From the NCBI GenBank assembly GCA_000783305.1, contig JROE01000011.1, forward strand, positions 123,263 through 187,262: a DNA stretch of 64,000 nt. Reading direction: 5' to 3'. This DNA is from Sphingobacteriaceae bacterium DW12. GTDB taxonomy: Bacteria > Bacteroidota > Bacteroidia > Sphingobacteriales > Sphingobacteriaceae. A program made the position numbers and the translations under genes. A model generated the notes under the pieces. The model saw only the letters and a list, made by a program, of their open reading frames with translations, was not told where the DNA came from and did not search any database. Positions 45,625 through 54,176 of the stretch are shown piece after piece (position 1 is the stretch's first letter; every line of letters begins with the position of its first letter).

Positions 45625-48123
45625 ATGAAACGATTTATAGTTTATTTCTTTGTCACATTTGCTATTGCATCTAGCACTCAAGCACAATTCGATATCCCTT
45701 CTAATGGTAGTGAGGGTGTGCGCATGGCCCCCTTTAGAAATGGTTTTGCCAAAATAACCGATAATGGTCACGTGTATTTTATCGACATAAGGGGTGATAA
45801 AATCGAGCTTCTAGAAACTTCATCGGTTGGTTTCAACGATGCTTATGCGGTGCAAGACTATGAACGAGAAATTGCGACCTACCCAAACTTGTTTCCCAAA
45901 ACGGCTCTAAAATATCGAAAGGGCGATAAAATTGGTGTCATCTCTCCCAAGGGGGATGTGCTACTCCATCCTGAGTACGACGATGTGGATACCCAATTTC
46001 GTCAGTTTTGGAAAGTGACGCGTGATGGAAAAATAAGCTTAGTATTTCCTGATAAGACACTTTTGCCCTTTTTTGAAGATATCGGTTACTTAGATGGCCA
46101 ATATTTCGATGTGAAGCAAAATGGAAAGTGGAATCTCTTTAGCAAGTCACAAAATAGAATAGTCACCAGTGGTGGTTACGAAGCATTCGATTACTGTGGG
46201 GGCTGTGGTAGTGATTCACCCTATCTCTATGCGAAAAAGGAAGGGAAATGGGGGGTGATAGACTGGAATGAAAAAATACTTGTGCCATTCGAATATGAAC
46301 ATACTCACCATGGCATGCGGAGTGATAATTGGGTCCGTTCGTTTTCAAAGGAAGGGAAACCTCTGATTGTGCATATCCCTACGAAAACGGAGTTTAGGGA
46401 TGCCGAAGTGTTGATGGGGCTGTTGGTCCTCAAAAAAGACAATCTCTACGGAGCATATGGACAGGACGGGGAGCTTAGGGTCCCATTCGAATTTGAAAAG
46501 ATTGAATTACCTAATGATAATTCATTCCTGGGCTATAGTGGCGAGTACCTCATCACGACAAAACAACGCAAAAAGGGCGTCATTGACCTATTGGGGAAAG
46601 AAATCTTGCCGCCCTTATATGATGATGTGAAGATTTACGACGACTATTTGGTCGTTAAGCGACAGCATAACACATATCTGTTGAACAAGGAGGGAAAGAT
46701 TCTCTTTGAAATCGAGAACGGGGAGATAGTACATGCAAATGAATATTTTTATTCATCAGGTAGTAAAGGTATGCCTATTTTTAAAATCAAAAAAAGAGCA
46801 TTTTATGGGTTGTATTTTGCAGAGACAGGTGTTTATGTGGCTCCAGAATACTACGATATCCAATTTTTCGATTTCAAAGACGAAGGTAGTCGGCAGAAAT
46901 ATCTACTCGCCGAAAAAAATAAGTTATCCAGTTTGTTCGATACAACGGGACGCTTGCTATTGGAAAATCTAGCCGGAGTTTCGGGGTTTTACAACGGCCC
47001 AGAAAATTTAGTGCAATATGTCAAAAATGGACAAGCGGGAGTATATGATTTACAATCTAAAAAAGAATTGATTCCGGCTATGTATGATCGCTTCGAGATT
47101 TGGAAATCTGGGGATAGAAGCTTTCTAAAAGCAAATTTACGGGTGTCAGAAAGCGAAGCTAGTGATGAATTTGATACGCAAAGGAGTCATTTGTATGATT
47201 TGAAAGGTAAAAAAGTGCTGGAGGCGGATATAGCTCGGTTGGATACTATCGATACAAAGCGGTGTTTGATTAAGGTTGTTGAGCAGAATAAGAGCAAATA
47301 CGTGTTGCTAGATATGGATAATATGCGGTTTGAAACTTTAAAATATAAGGCTGTATATCGGATCAACTCTACCAAAGTAGTGTTGGTGTCAAATGATGAC
47401 AAAGTAGGTAAACTGTACGACTTGGCCTCTAATAAAGAATTGAAAGGTACCTACGGTTTAGATTTTGTAACCCAAGGCTATCTGCCTCAGAATCCAGGAC
47501 GTGAATTGGTGATTCTACCGTTTAAAGGGGATATGGCTTTAATATATAATGAAAAGGGATACGGATACATTAATGAAGCAGGTATGGTAATCGTTCCACC
47601 CACCTATGTATGGGCATTTGATTTTGTAGGAGAAGGTGCGATGGTCTGCCAATCAGAAGGCGAGGGTGGCTATTCGCATAATTTCAAAATGGGTTTTATT
47701 AATAAAAAAGGGGGTGAAATATTTGCCTTAGAATACGACTTGATTAATTCAGGATTGAATCACTACGAATCCTATTTTCTTGGTAATTCTGTCGTGTTGA
47801 GTAAAATCGATCGGTATAGTTATCAATATGGTTTAGGAGATATCCGTACCGGGAAGGAATTGCTTCCAGTTACGTATACTCAAATAAGATCCATTCAGAA
47901 CGGAAACTATCTATTGCTCCAAAAGAACAATAAGTTTGGTATCTCCGATTTGAAGGGTAAGATAATTTTGTCGGTTGATTTCGACGAGATATTATTCGAT
48001 GCTCCATCATATTTCGATTCCAATATGGAAACTACAGGAGATATTTTCCCACTGTTGGTATACCGTGACGGCGTTTGGAAATACATTCAAAAAAATGGTG
48101 TCTTTCTTTCAATAGCGGAGTAA
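45625..48123 (+). CDS. Exported WG-repeat protein (second of a tandem pair)
   Basis: An 832-residue paralog of the preceding gene: signal peptide (about residues 1-20, STQAQ), then WG repeats such as GVISPKGDVLLHPEYDDV, GVIDWNEKILVPFEYEH, GVIDLLGKEILPPLYDDV and GISDLKGKIILSVDFDEI at the C-terminus. A CGGCG motif (DYCGGCGSDSP, about 190-200) is unusual. The protein is periplasmic or surface-exposed by inference; function is unknown. The two genes form a likely operon made by duplication. About 60 bases separate it from the next gene. Confidence 0.8.
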   Translation: MKRFIVYFFVTFAIASSTQAQFDIPSNGSEGVRMAPFRNGFAKITDNGHVYFIDIRGDKIELLETSSVGFNDAYAVQDYEREIATYPNLFPKTALKYRKGDKIGVISPKGDVLLHPEYDDVDTQFRQFWKVTRDGKISLVFPDKTLLPFFEDIGYLDGQYFDVKQNGKWNLFSKSQNRIVTSGGYEAFDYCGGCGSDSPYLYAKKEGKWGVIDWNEKILVPFEYEHTHHGMRSDNWVRSFSKEGKPLIVHIPTKTEFRDAEVLMGLLVLKKDNLYGAYGQDGELRVPFEFEKIELPNDNSFLGYSGEYLITTKQRKKGVIDLLGKEILPPLYDDVKIYDDYLVVKRQHNTYLLNKEGKILFEIENGEIVHANEYFYSSGSKGMPIFKIKKRAFYGLYFAETGVYVAPEYYDIQFFDFKDEGSRQKYLLAEKNKLSSLFDTTGRLLLENLAGVSGFYNGPENLVQYVKNGQAGVYDLQSKKELIPAMYDRFEIWKSGDRSFLKANLRVSESEASDEFDTQRSHLYDLKGKKVLEADIARLDTIDTKRCLIKVVEQNKSKYVLLDMDNMRFETLKYKAVYRINSTKVVLVSNDDKVGKLYDLASNKELKGTYGLDFVTQGYLPQNPGRELVILPFKGDMALIYNEKGYGYINEAGMVIVPPTYVWAFDFVGEGAMVCQSEGEGGYSHNFKMGFINKKGGEIFALEYDLINSGLNHYESYFLGNSVVLSKIDRYSYQYGLGDIRTGKELLPVTYTQIRSIQNGNYLLLQKNNKFGISDLKGKIILSVDFDEILFDAPSYFDSNMETTGDIFPLLVYRDGVWKYIQKNGVFLSIAE

Positions 48124-48186
48124 AACTAACTATTACAACTTAACCATATTATTACTATTTTTAGTGTATATAAATGGATTAGGTAT

Positions 48187-48861
48187 ATGATAGCCGATTT
48201 AAAAGTAATCATCACCGGCGCTACTGGAATGGTAGGTGAAGGGGTATTGCAAGAATGTATTGTCAATCCTAAAGTCGAAAAGATTCTGCTGATTAATCGT
48301 AAAGTGAGCAGTTACGTGCACCCTAAAATAGAACAAATTATCATCAACAATTTTAGTGATGTTTCGGCTATTGCTGAGCAGGTTGTAGGTTACGATGCAT
48401 GCTACTTCTGTCTAGGAGTATCTGTGATTGGGATGAGTGAGGAAGAGTATACAAAAGTTACCTATCACCTGACGTTGGATTTTGCTAGGCAATTGGCGGC
48501 AATCAATCCGCACATGACCTTCTGCTATGTGTCCGGTAGTGGGACCGACAGCAGTGAAAAGGGAACGAAGATGTGGGCGCGAGTCAAAGGCAAGACTGAA
48601 AATGATTTGATGAGCTTGCCCTTAAATGTCTATAATTTCCGACCTGCTTTTATGAATCCCACTCCAGGCGCTAAAAATGTGAAAGGATTTTATAAAGCCA
48701 TAGGCATTTTGTTTCCATTGTTCAGATTTTTTAGCAAAACTTATTTTCTAACGCTGGAGGAGGTGGGGAAGGCCATGATTGAGGTGACTTCCTCTGGGTA
48801 TGAAAAACATATTTTGGAAGTACAGGATATCGCCCTACTTTCCAAGGTGTCTAGTGACTAA
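48187..48861 (+). CDS. NAD(P)-binding Rossmann-fold protein (HTATIP2/NmrA-like)
   Basis: A 224-residue atypical short-chain dehydrogenase-like protein with the nucleotide-binding motif VIITGATGMVGEGVLQEC (about residues 7-24) and a LINRK strand end (about 35-39). FCYVSGSGTDSSEKG (about 117-131) occupies the position of the active-site Ser. The usual YxxxK is replaced by WARVKGKTEN, where the Lys is kept but Tyr is Trp or absent. Such proteins may sense NADPH rather than catalyse. It precedes the antiporter gene by 49 bases. Confidence 0.75.
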   Translation: MIADLKVIITGATGMVGEGVLQECIVNPKVEKILLINRKVSSYVHPKIEQIIINNFSDVSAIAEQVVGYDACYFCLGVSVIGMSEEEYTKVTYHLTLDFARQLAAINPHMTFCYVSGSGTDSSEKGTKMWARVKGKTENDLMSLPLNVYNFRPAFMNPTPGAKNVKGFYKAIGILFPLFRFFSKTYFLTLEEVGKAMIEVTSSGYEKHILEVQDIALLSKVSSD

Positions 48862-48910
48862 ACTAACGATAGTTAAGGTTAATAGTTGACTACAAAAGCT
48901 CCGTATCACG

Positions 48911-50494
48911 ATGATTGAACACTTTGTTTTTTACTTGGCATTGGTCTTGGTTATTATCGTAGCCATAATGTTGGCCAACAAATTGAGGGTTGCTTACCCT
49001 ATTTTATTGGTCATTGCTGGTTTGCTAATCAGTTTTATTCCGGGCATTCCCGCTATAAAAATAGAGCCAGAGCTCATTTTTATTATTTTTTTACCTCCAC
49101 TGCTTTACGAAGCCGCTTTTGCTGTTTCATGGAAGGAGATGTGGAAATTAAGGCGTATCATCACCAGCTTTGCCTTCATCGTGGTATTCCTGACGGCGAT
49201 ATCGGTGGCTTTAATTGCCAACGCATATATTCCAGGATTTTCACTTGCTCTCGGTTTTGTGTTGGGAGGTATTGTATCCCCTCCTGATGCTGTTAGTGCG
49301 GGAGCTATCTTAAAATTTGTAAAAGTGCCGAAAAACGTTTCGACACTTTTAGAAGGTGAGAGTCTCTTTAATGATGCTTCTTCTCTTATCATCCTTCGCT
49401 TTGCAATGGTAGCGGTTGGCACTGGCCAATTTCTATGGCAAGATGCGACCCTTATTTTTAGCTGGATGCTGATTGGCGGTGTGGGGATAGGACTGCTAAT
49501 CGCATTTGTTTTTTTGAAAATCCATAAAGTATTTCCGACCGACGTCAATATGGATACTATACTTAGTCTTGTTGCCCCCTACATCATGTATATAGCTGCT
49601 GAAGAAGTACATGCTTCTGGAGTATTGGCTGTGGTCAGCGGAGGGCTGTTCCTTTCGGTCAGACGATATGAATTTTTGAAAACCTCTGAATCTCGCTTAC
49701 GTGGTGCCAATGTATGGGAGAGCTTTGCATTCTTGATTAATGGTATCGTATTCCTTTTGATTGGTTTGGATCTTCCTGAAATCATGGAGGGGCTCAATCA
49801 TGAAGGCATAGCCCTCTCTGAAGCGATAGGATATGGACTATTGATTACTGTCGTGCTCGTCATCGTGAGGTTTATTGCGTCATATGGAGCGGTGATAGTA
49901 ACTCTGGTGATGCGCAATTTTATCAAGGTAGCAGACCCCAATCCAGGGTTAAAAGCCCCGTTGTTATTTGGATGGACGGGGATGCGCGGAGTCGTCTCTT
50001 TGGCGGCTGCATTATCCATTCCAGTCACCCTGGACAATGGCGAATTGTTTCCGCATCGCGACTTGATTCTGTTCATCACCTTTGTTGTAATTTTGACAAC
50101 TTTGATTGTGCAGGGACTGACGTTACCTACATTGATTGGAAGACTCCAGCTTTCTGAAGGAAAGAGTGATTATCTTTCTGAGGAAGCTGCAGAAGCATTA
50201 TTGTGGAAGGGCATGCGCCATGCGGCCTTCACTTACCTGAACGAACACCATAAGGACAAAAAAAGCGAAAATGAATATTTCAGAAAGTTAATGGATCGCT
50301 TGGAAGAAGAAGATAAGGATGACGCCGTTCACAAATTATCTACTGAAGCCAAGGAAATATATTTGGAGACCTTAGAGCGACAGCGTATATGGCTTCGGGA
50401 AGAAAATAGAAATAATCCGAAACTAGACGAGGAGATTGTAAGAGGATATTTGCTAAAACTAGACTTGGAGGAGGAGCGATTGCGTATAGGATAA
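48911..50494 (+). CDS. CPA1-family Na+/H+ antiporter
   Basis: A 527-residue cation/proton antiporter with about 12 hydrophobic segments over residues ~5-410 and a charged, helical C-terminal tail (about 420-527) in the cytoplasm. The central ESLFNDASSLIILRF (about 146-160) contains the conserved ND pair of the CPA1 ion site. GGIVSPPDAVSAGAI (about 117-131) matches the family's discontinuous helix, and GWTGMRGVVSLAAALSIP (about 354-371) supplies the conserved Arg. It exchanges Na+ (or K+) for H+ across the inner membrane for pH and salt balance. An A/T-rich hairpin near 50680-50716 may end the transcript. Confidence 0.9.
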   Translation: MIEHFVFYLALVLVIIVAIMLANKLRVAYPILLVIAGLLISFIPGIPAIKIEPELIFIIFLPPLLYEAAFAVSWKEMWKLRRIITSFAFIVVFLTAISVALIANAYIPGFSLALGFVLGGIVSPPDAVSAGAILKFVKVPKNVSTLLEGESLFNDASSLIILRFAMVAVGTGQFLWQDATLIFSWMLIGGVGIGLLIAFVFLKIHKVFPTDVNMDTILSLVAPYIMYIAAEEVHASGVLAVVSGGLFLSVRRYEFLKTSESRLRGANVWESFAFLINGIVFLLIGLDLPEIMEGLNHEGIALSEAIGYGLLITVVLVIVRFIASYGAVIVTLVMRNFIKVADPNPGLKAPLLFGWTGMRGVVSLAAALSIPVTLDNGELFPHRDLILFITFVVILTTLIVQGLTLPTLIGRLQLSEGKSDYLSEEAAEALLWKGMRHAAFTYLNEHHKDKKSENEYFRKLMDRLEEEDKDDAVHKLSTEAKEIYLETLERQRIWLREENRNNPKLDEEIVRGYLLKLDLEEERLRIG

Positions 50495-50679
50495 AGTTTT
50501 CGCTCGCTTCGTAATAGTACCAATCAATCAAAAATATAGCATGATTTATCGAAGTGGTAAAGGGACAAATCGAATGATTTAGCCCAAGTATGTCTTGAAC
50601 AAATCGCTCTTCATATCACCCTGAGCTTTGGGGAAGAAAGCGACCCTGAAAACGCCTGTTTTCTAGGTCCTCACGAGCC

Positions 50680-50716
50680 TATCAATTTTGAAAACTGCAA
50701 TTAATTGATAGATAGG
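50680..50716 (+). terminator. A/T-rich hairpin with T-run
   Basis: TATCAATT (50680-50687) pairs with AATTGATA (50703-50710) across 15 bases, and AGGTTTTTAT follows. It is a plausible but weak intrinsic terminator; the distance from the antiporter stop is about 185 bases. Confidence 0.4.
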
Positions 50717-50761
50717 TTTTTATAATTTCAGCTTTTTTCAATACTACCCGAAAGTATGGGC

Positions 50762-50790
50762 TTTGATTTGATAACTAAACACTAAATTTG
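50762..50790 (+). promoter_or_regulatory. Bacteroidota-type promoter of the modification cluster
   Basis: TTTG at 50762-50765 and TAAATTTG at 50783-50790 match the -33 and -7 consensus with a 17-base spacer; a second TTTG lies at 50767-50770. ACTACCCG (50743-50750), the same half-site as in the 41.4-41.8 kb array, lies just upstream. The predicted leader is ~130 bases. Confidence 0.65.
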
Positions 50791-50928
50791 CTCTATAATA
50801 CATCTGATACCTATAGTGAAAAGAAGATTAGCCTTTAATCCAGTATGTATTTCAATAGAAGAGTAAATATATGATATGTCGTGTTTCCAGAAATGGTTAA
50901 TATTCGATAGTGAAGCTTTTTGAAAAAT

Positions 50929-51615
50929 ATGACGAGCTATATAAAGTTTGATACCAAATATGATTCAGCTAAGTTAATCGCCGAATTGGACTACTGTGCG
51001 AATGCACGGTGGAGACCTCATTTTAATACCCAGGATTATCAGGGAGAATGGGACTGTATTGCGCTGCGATCAAGAAGCGGTGACAGCTCGGATATCGGGG
51101 CGATTTGTAATGGAGAGGCATATGTGGATACGGATTTACTCCAACAACTTTCTTATCTGCCTGAGGTTATTGATAGTATCCCAGGCGTGAAGGAGTCTGT
51201 CAGATTGATGGCCTTATACCCCAATAGTGAAATAAAACCACATAGAGATTTGGATTGTTCTTATCGTGACGGAATTTATCGTATCCACATTCCGATATGT
51301 ACCCACCCCGATGTGGAATTTTATCTAGATGGGGAGCGTATAGTGATGCAACCGGGGGAGTGTTGGTACTTGGATTTTTCAAAAACACACCAAATTGTAA
51401 ATCGTAGCCATCAAATTAGGGTCCATTTAGTAATAGATGGTATACGTGATGCGGAGACCGATCGCTATTTTTTTGACAACGGCTATCAAGAGTCTGCTAG
51501 ACCAGGATATGACGAGCAAACTAAATTGGCGATGATTGCTAATTTGGAGATGATGGACACCGATACAGCTCGCGAACTTATAGCGAGATTAAAGAGCGAA
51601 TTGCAAAATGGTTAA
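50929..51615 (+). CDS. Aspartyl/asparaginyl beta-hydroxylase-type 2-oxoglutarate oxygenase
   Basis: A 228-residue protein of the Asp/Asn (Asp_Arg_Hydrox) beta-hydroxylase family. The Fe(II) facial triad is visible: His105-x-Asp107 in PHRDLDCSY, and His154 in FSKTHQIVNRS. The 2-oxoglutarate-binding Arg lies in HQIRVHLVIDG (about 163-173). Family members hydroxylate Asp, Asn or related residues on peptides or amino acids using O2 and 2-oxoglutarate. No signal peptide is seen, so it acts in the cytoplasm. The ATG at 50929 is preferred to the TTG at 50920. Its stop overlaps the start of the sulfotransferase by 8 bases, indicating translational coupling. The target is unknown; products of the same cluster are candidates. 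Confidence 0.82.
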   Translation: MTSYIKFDTKYDSAKLIAELDYCANARWRPHFNTQDYQGEWDCIALRSRSGDSSDIGAICNGEAYVDTDLLQQLSYLPEVIDSIPGVKESVRLMALYPNSEIKPHRDLDCSYRDGIYRIHIPICTHPDVEFYLDGERIVMQPGECWYLDFSKTHQIVNRSHQIRVHLVIDGIRDAETDRYFFDNGYQESARPGYDEQTKLAMIANLEMMDTDTARELIARLKSELQNG

Positions 51616-52540
51616 AAACTGGATCCCATATAAGCTCGAAATCGTCGATCGAATGGTGCACGTACTATGGCTTGACCTTGGCGATCAGCCTATAGTCGAA
51701 CCTTTTTTTGACGAGACCATCCACAAAAGTAAGATGAAGATGCGCGATAGGTCCGATCTAGTTTCTGTTAGCGACTTAAAGTTTTTATGTGATTGGGCGT
51801 TGACGATCGATACAGTCCAGCCTACGGCTTTTATTTTTCATGTTAGCCGATGTGGGTCCACGTTGTTATCACAATGTTTGTCCACAAATTCTAAGCATAT
51901 CGTCATTCCTGAAGCACCTTTATTGGATGAGATATTAAATTTGGATGAGGCAATGTTGCCCATTGGTATCTCACGTCAAAATCTCTTTAAGGCTACTTTG
52001 GCTTTGTTGGGGCAAAATCGTCTAGACCAAGAATATTTCTTTATCAAGCTTGATAGTTGGCATATGCATCGTTATGGATGGTTGAGAAAATGGTTTCCGC
52101 ACACATCTTTTTATTTTCTCAGTAGGGAACCATGCGCTATTATTCGCTCTCACGAGAGGCGTAGGGGTATTCAAATGATCCCAGGTTATCTATCGCAGGA
52201 GGCCAATCCTGTGAAAGTTGAAAAGAAGCATTACCAAAATTTTTCGCTGTTCACGGCAGATGTTCTAACAAGCTTTTATGAAGAACTGTTCAAAATAAAA
52301 TCCTTCCGTAATTCCCTAGACTGTTTTTTCGATTATGCAGATGGTCTATCAGATATGTTGTCCGGTTTTGATAAGCATGTTGGTCATATCATTTCCGATT
52401 GGGTAGCGATGAGTCGTCGCTTATCTTATCATAGTAAATATCCCGAACAAGTTTTTAAGGAAGAGGGAGAACAGTGGACTGAATTTCCTTATCAAGATTG
52501 TCTTAATAGCTACTTAAAATTAACCCAACCGTCGCTATGA
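51608..52540 (+). CDS. Sulfotransferase-family protein
   Basis: A 310-residue protein with the PAPS-binding signatures of the sulfotransferase superfamily. The 5'-phosphosulfate loop is FHVSRCGSTLLSQ, with R81-C-G-S-T85, and the 3'-phosphate-binding segment is FLSREPCAIIRSHERRRG (about residues 170-188). About 70 N-terminal residues before the loop form an unrecognised domain. It would transfer sulfate from PAPS to a hydroxyl group. Its start overlaps the hydroxylase stop, and its own stop overlaps by 4 bases (ATGA) the next gene, which encodes an APS kinase domain that could supply PAPS. No signal peptide, so it is cytoplasmic. The acceptor is unknown. Confidence 0.8.
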   Translation: MVKNWIPYKLEIVDRMVHVLWLDLGDQPIVEPFFDETIHKSKMKMRDRSDLVSVSDLKFLCDWALTIDTVQPTAFIFHVSRCGSTLLSQCLSTNSKHIVIPEAPLLDEILNLDEAMLPIGISRQNLFKATLALLGQNRLDQEYFFIKLDSWHMHRYGWLRKWFPHTSFYFLSREPCAIIRSHERRRGIQMIPGYLSQEANPVKVEKKHYQNFSLFTADVLTSFYEELFKIKSFRNSLDCFFDYADGLSDMLSGFDKHVGHIISDWVAMSRRLSYHSKYPEQVFKEEGEQWTEFPYQDCLNSYLKLTQPSL

Positions 52541-54027
52541 AGTTAGAGAAAGGAATAGTAATCCAATTCACAGGCTTCTCTGGGGCGGGAAAGTCAACTC
52601 TGGCGGCTGAAATCAAGCCCCAACTGGAAAGCCAGGGCTATAAAGTGGCTGTAGTAGATGGTGATGTTTACCGAAAGACGTTGTGCAATGATTTGGGGTT
52701 TTCAAAATCGGATAGAGTTGAGAATATCAGGAGATTAGGGGTTTTTTCTGAATCTTTTGTCGAATCACATGATGTTGTGATAATCGCGGCTATCAATCCT
52801 TATGAAGAGGCCCGTAGTGAACTTAAGCTACGCTACGATGCGAAGTTGGTATACCTTGACTGTCCTTTAGCGGTATTGATCGAGAGAGACCCTAAGGGCT
52901 TGTATCAAAAAGCCATGCTCGCTGCAGATGATCCAAATCATATTGCTCATTTCACAGGGGTATCTCATCCTTACGAGAAGCCGGAGTATGCAGATCTCAC
53001 CTTGGATACAGGAAGTTTTACAGTGGAAGAGAGTAGCCAAAAGCTATTCAATTGGATTCTTAACCTGTTATCAAAAGAGGGGAATGGAAAAGAGTTAGTT
53101 AATTTTTTACATCAATTTCGTAAGGGTGTTATGCTTGGCCCTGATCAAAAAAGTCAAGATCCAATATTTATTAGGGCTTGCCGCATTTTTCGGGCAATTT
53201 TTGACTTAAATGTATCGGAGCTTTACGGTTTTCTATTTAGTGAATGTAAGGGGGACGATCACTTTCAATCTTGGCTTACTAATAGATTAGGCGATGAAGG
53301 TTATCGTACAGCGGCAGCGCAATTTATAACATGGAAACGGGAGACGTTAATGTCGACAGAAAGCTATGTCAACCAAATACTAACAGATGAGCAATTCATT
53401 TTTTGGCAAGAGAAAGGCTATTTAAAGATTTCAGGGTTGCTGACATCAGATGCATGCACATCAGCGCGTAATCGCATATGTAAGGAGCTAGACGTGCAAT
53501 TGGACAATCCGTCTACCTGGTGTCCTAGAGACTCGAGATGGGAGGGTATTATGCTTCACGCTATTAAAGGTAAGGAAATTGAGGATATTAAAAGACATCC
53601 AGCTATCCGTACAGTATTTGAAGATTTGCACGGTACAAAAAAATTATTTCCGATCAGTAGTCCTTTGGGCTATATGCCGCCCGTCTTCACTGGAGTTGAA
53701 TTTCGAGGCAGTCCATTACATTGGGATATTGACATAAGTAGCGGACCAAGAAAGCATATACAGGCCCTTGTATATTTAAATGACGTAACAGAAGATGGTG
53801 GAGCCTTCAGTTTGATTCCCGGCTATCACAAACAGTATGATAAGCTTTTAATGCAGTATGGCTCCCTGCAGGCAGCGATGGAGGCCATTCGAAACCAAGG
53901 ATTGGAAACAAAAATCGCGGGAAAAACTGGAGATTTAATTCTTTGGATGGAGACGATGCCACATGCAGCTACTCCCAATGAGGGGTCGGTGCCGAGATTT
54001 GTTCAGTATATCGGCTTTGAACACTGA
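52537..54027 (+). CDS. APS kinase (CysC-like) fused to a phytanoyl-CoA-dioxygenase-type 2OG oxygenase
   Basis: A 496-residue fusion. Residues ~5-180 are an adenylylsulfate kinase: Walker A GFSGAGKST (13-21), DGDVYR (41-46), NDLGFSKSDRVENIRRLG, and the lid region ERDPKGLYQKA with FTGVSHPYEKP. Residues ~185-275 form a helical linker that I do not recognise. Residues ~285-495 are a PhyH-type double-stranded beta-helix: Fe ligands His395-x-Asp397 (HWDID) and distal His476 (MPHAATPNEG), then PRFVQY with the 2OG-binding Arg. The first half makes PAPS from APS and ATP; the second is a hydroxylase of unknown target. It overlaps the sulfotransferase gene by 4 bases. The usual CysC partners (CysD/CysN) are absent nearby. 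Confidence 0.85.
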   Translation: MKLEKGIVIQFTGFSGAGKSTLAAEIKPQLESQGYKVAVVDGDVYRKTLCNDLGFSKSDRVENIRRLGVFSESFVESHDVVIIAAINPYEEARSELKLRYDAKLVYLDCPLAVLIERDPKGLYQKAMLAADDPNHIAHFTGVSHPYEKPEYADLTLDTGSFTVEESSQKLFNWILNLLSKEGNGKELVNFLHQFRKGVMLGPDQKSQDPIFIRACRIFRAIFDLNVSELYGFLFSECKGDDHFQSWLTNRLGDEGYRTAAAQFITWKRETLMSTESYVNQILTDEQFIFWQEKGYLKISGLLTSDACTSARNRICKELDVQLDNPSTWCPRDSRWEGIMLHAIKGKEIEDIKRHPAIRTVFEDLHGTKKLFPISSPLGYMPPVFTGVEFRGSPLHWDIDISSGPRKHIQALVYLNDVTEDGGAFSLIPGYHKQYDKLLMQYGSLQAAMEAIRNQGLETKIAGKTGDLILWMETMPHAATPNEGSVPRFVQYIGFEH

Positions 54028-54176
54028 CGTAGCTTGACAAATAGGGGTTTTGGAAAGGCGTTGTTTTACAGTGTTTTAAGAAATGTCCCCTCATTTGTCC
54101 CCCCTTAATGGACAACTATCGACTGAAGAATTATTCAGTTTTGTAACATAATTATTAACAACATATATAATCTACG

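Larger units (their letters stand above)
50495..50928. other. Intergenic region before the modification/adhesin cluster
   Basis: About 430 bases without a supported gene. It holds a degenerate CCCTGAGC-type repeat fragment (50619-50635), an A/T-rich hairpin (50680-50710), an ACTACCCG element (50743-50750) and a good promoter (50762-50790). Confidence 0.5.

Noticed and set aside
50619..50635. CCCTGAGC-containing fragment resembling dispersed palindromic repeats
   Set aside because: It is too degenerate, lacks the complementary arm, and no second copy was noticed in the window.
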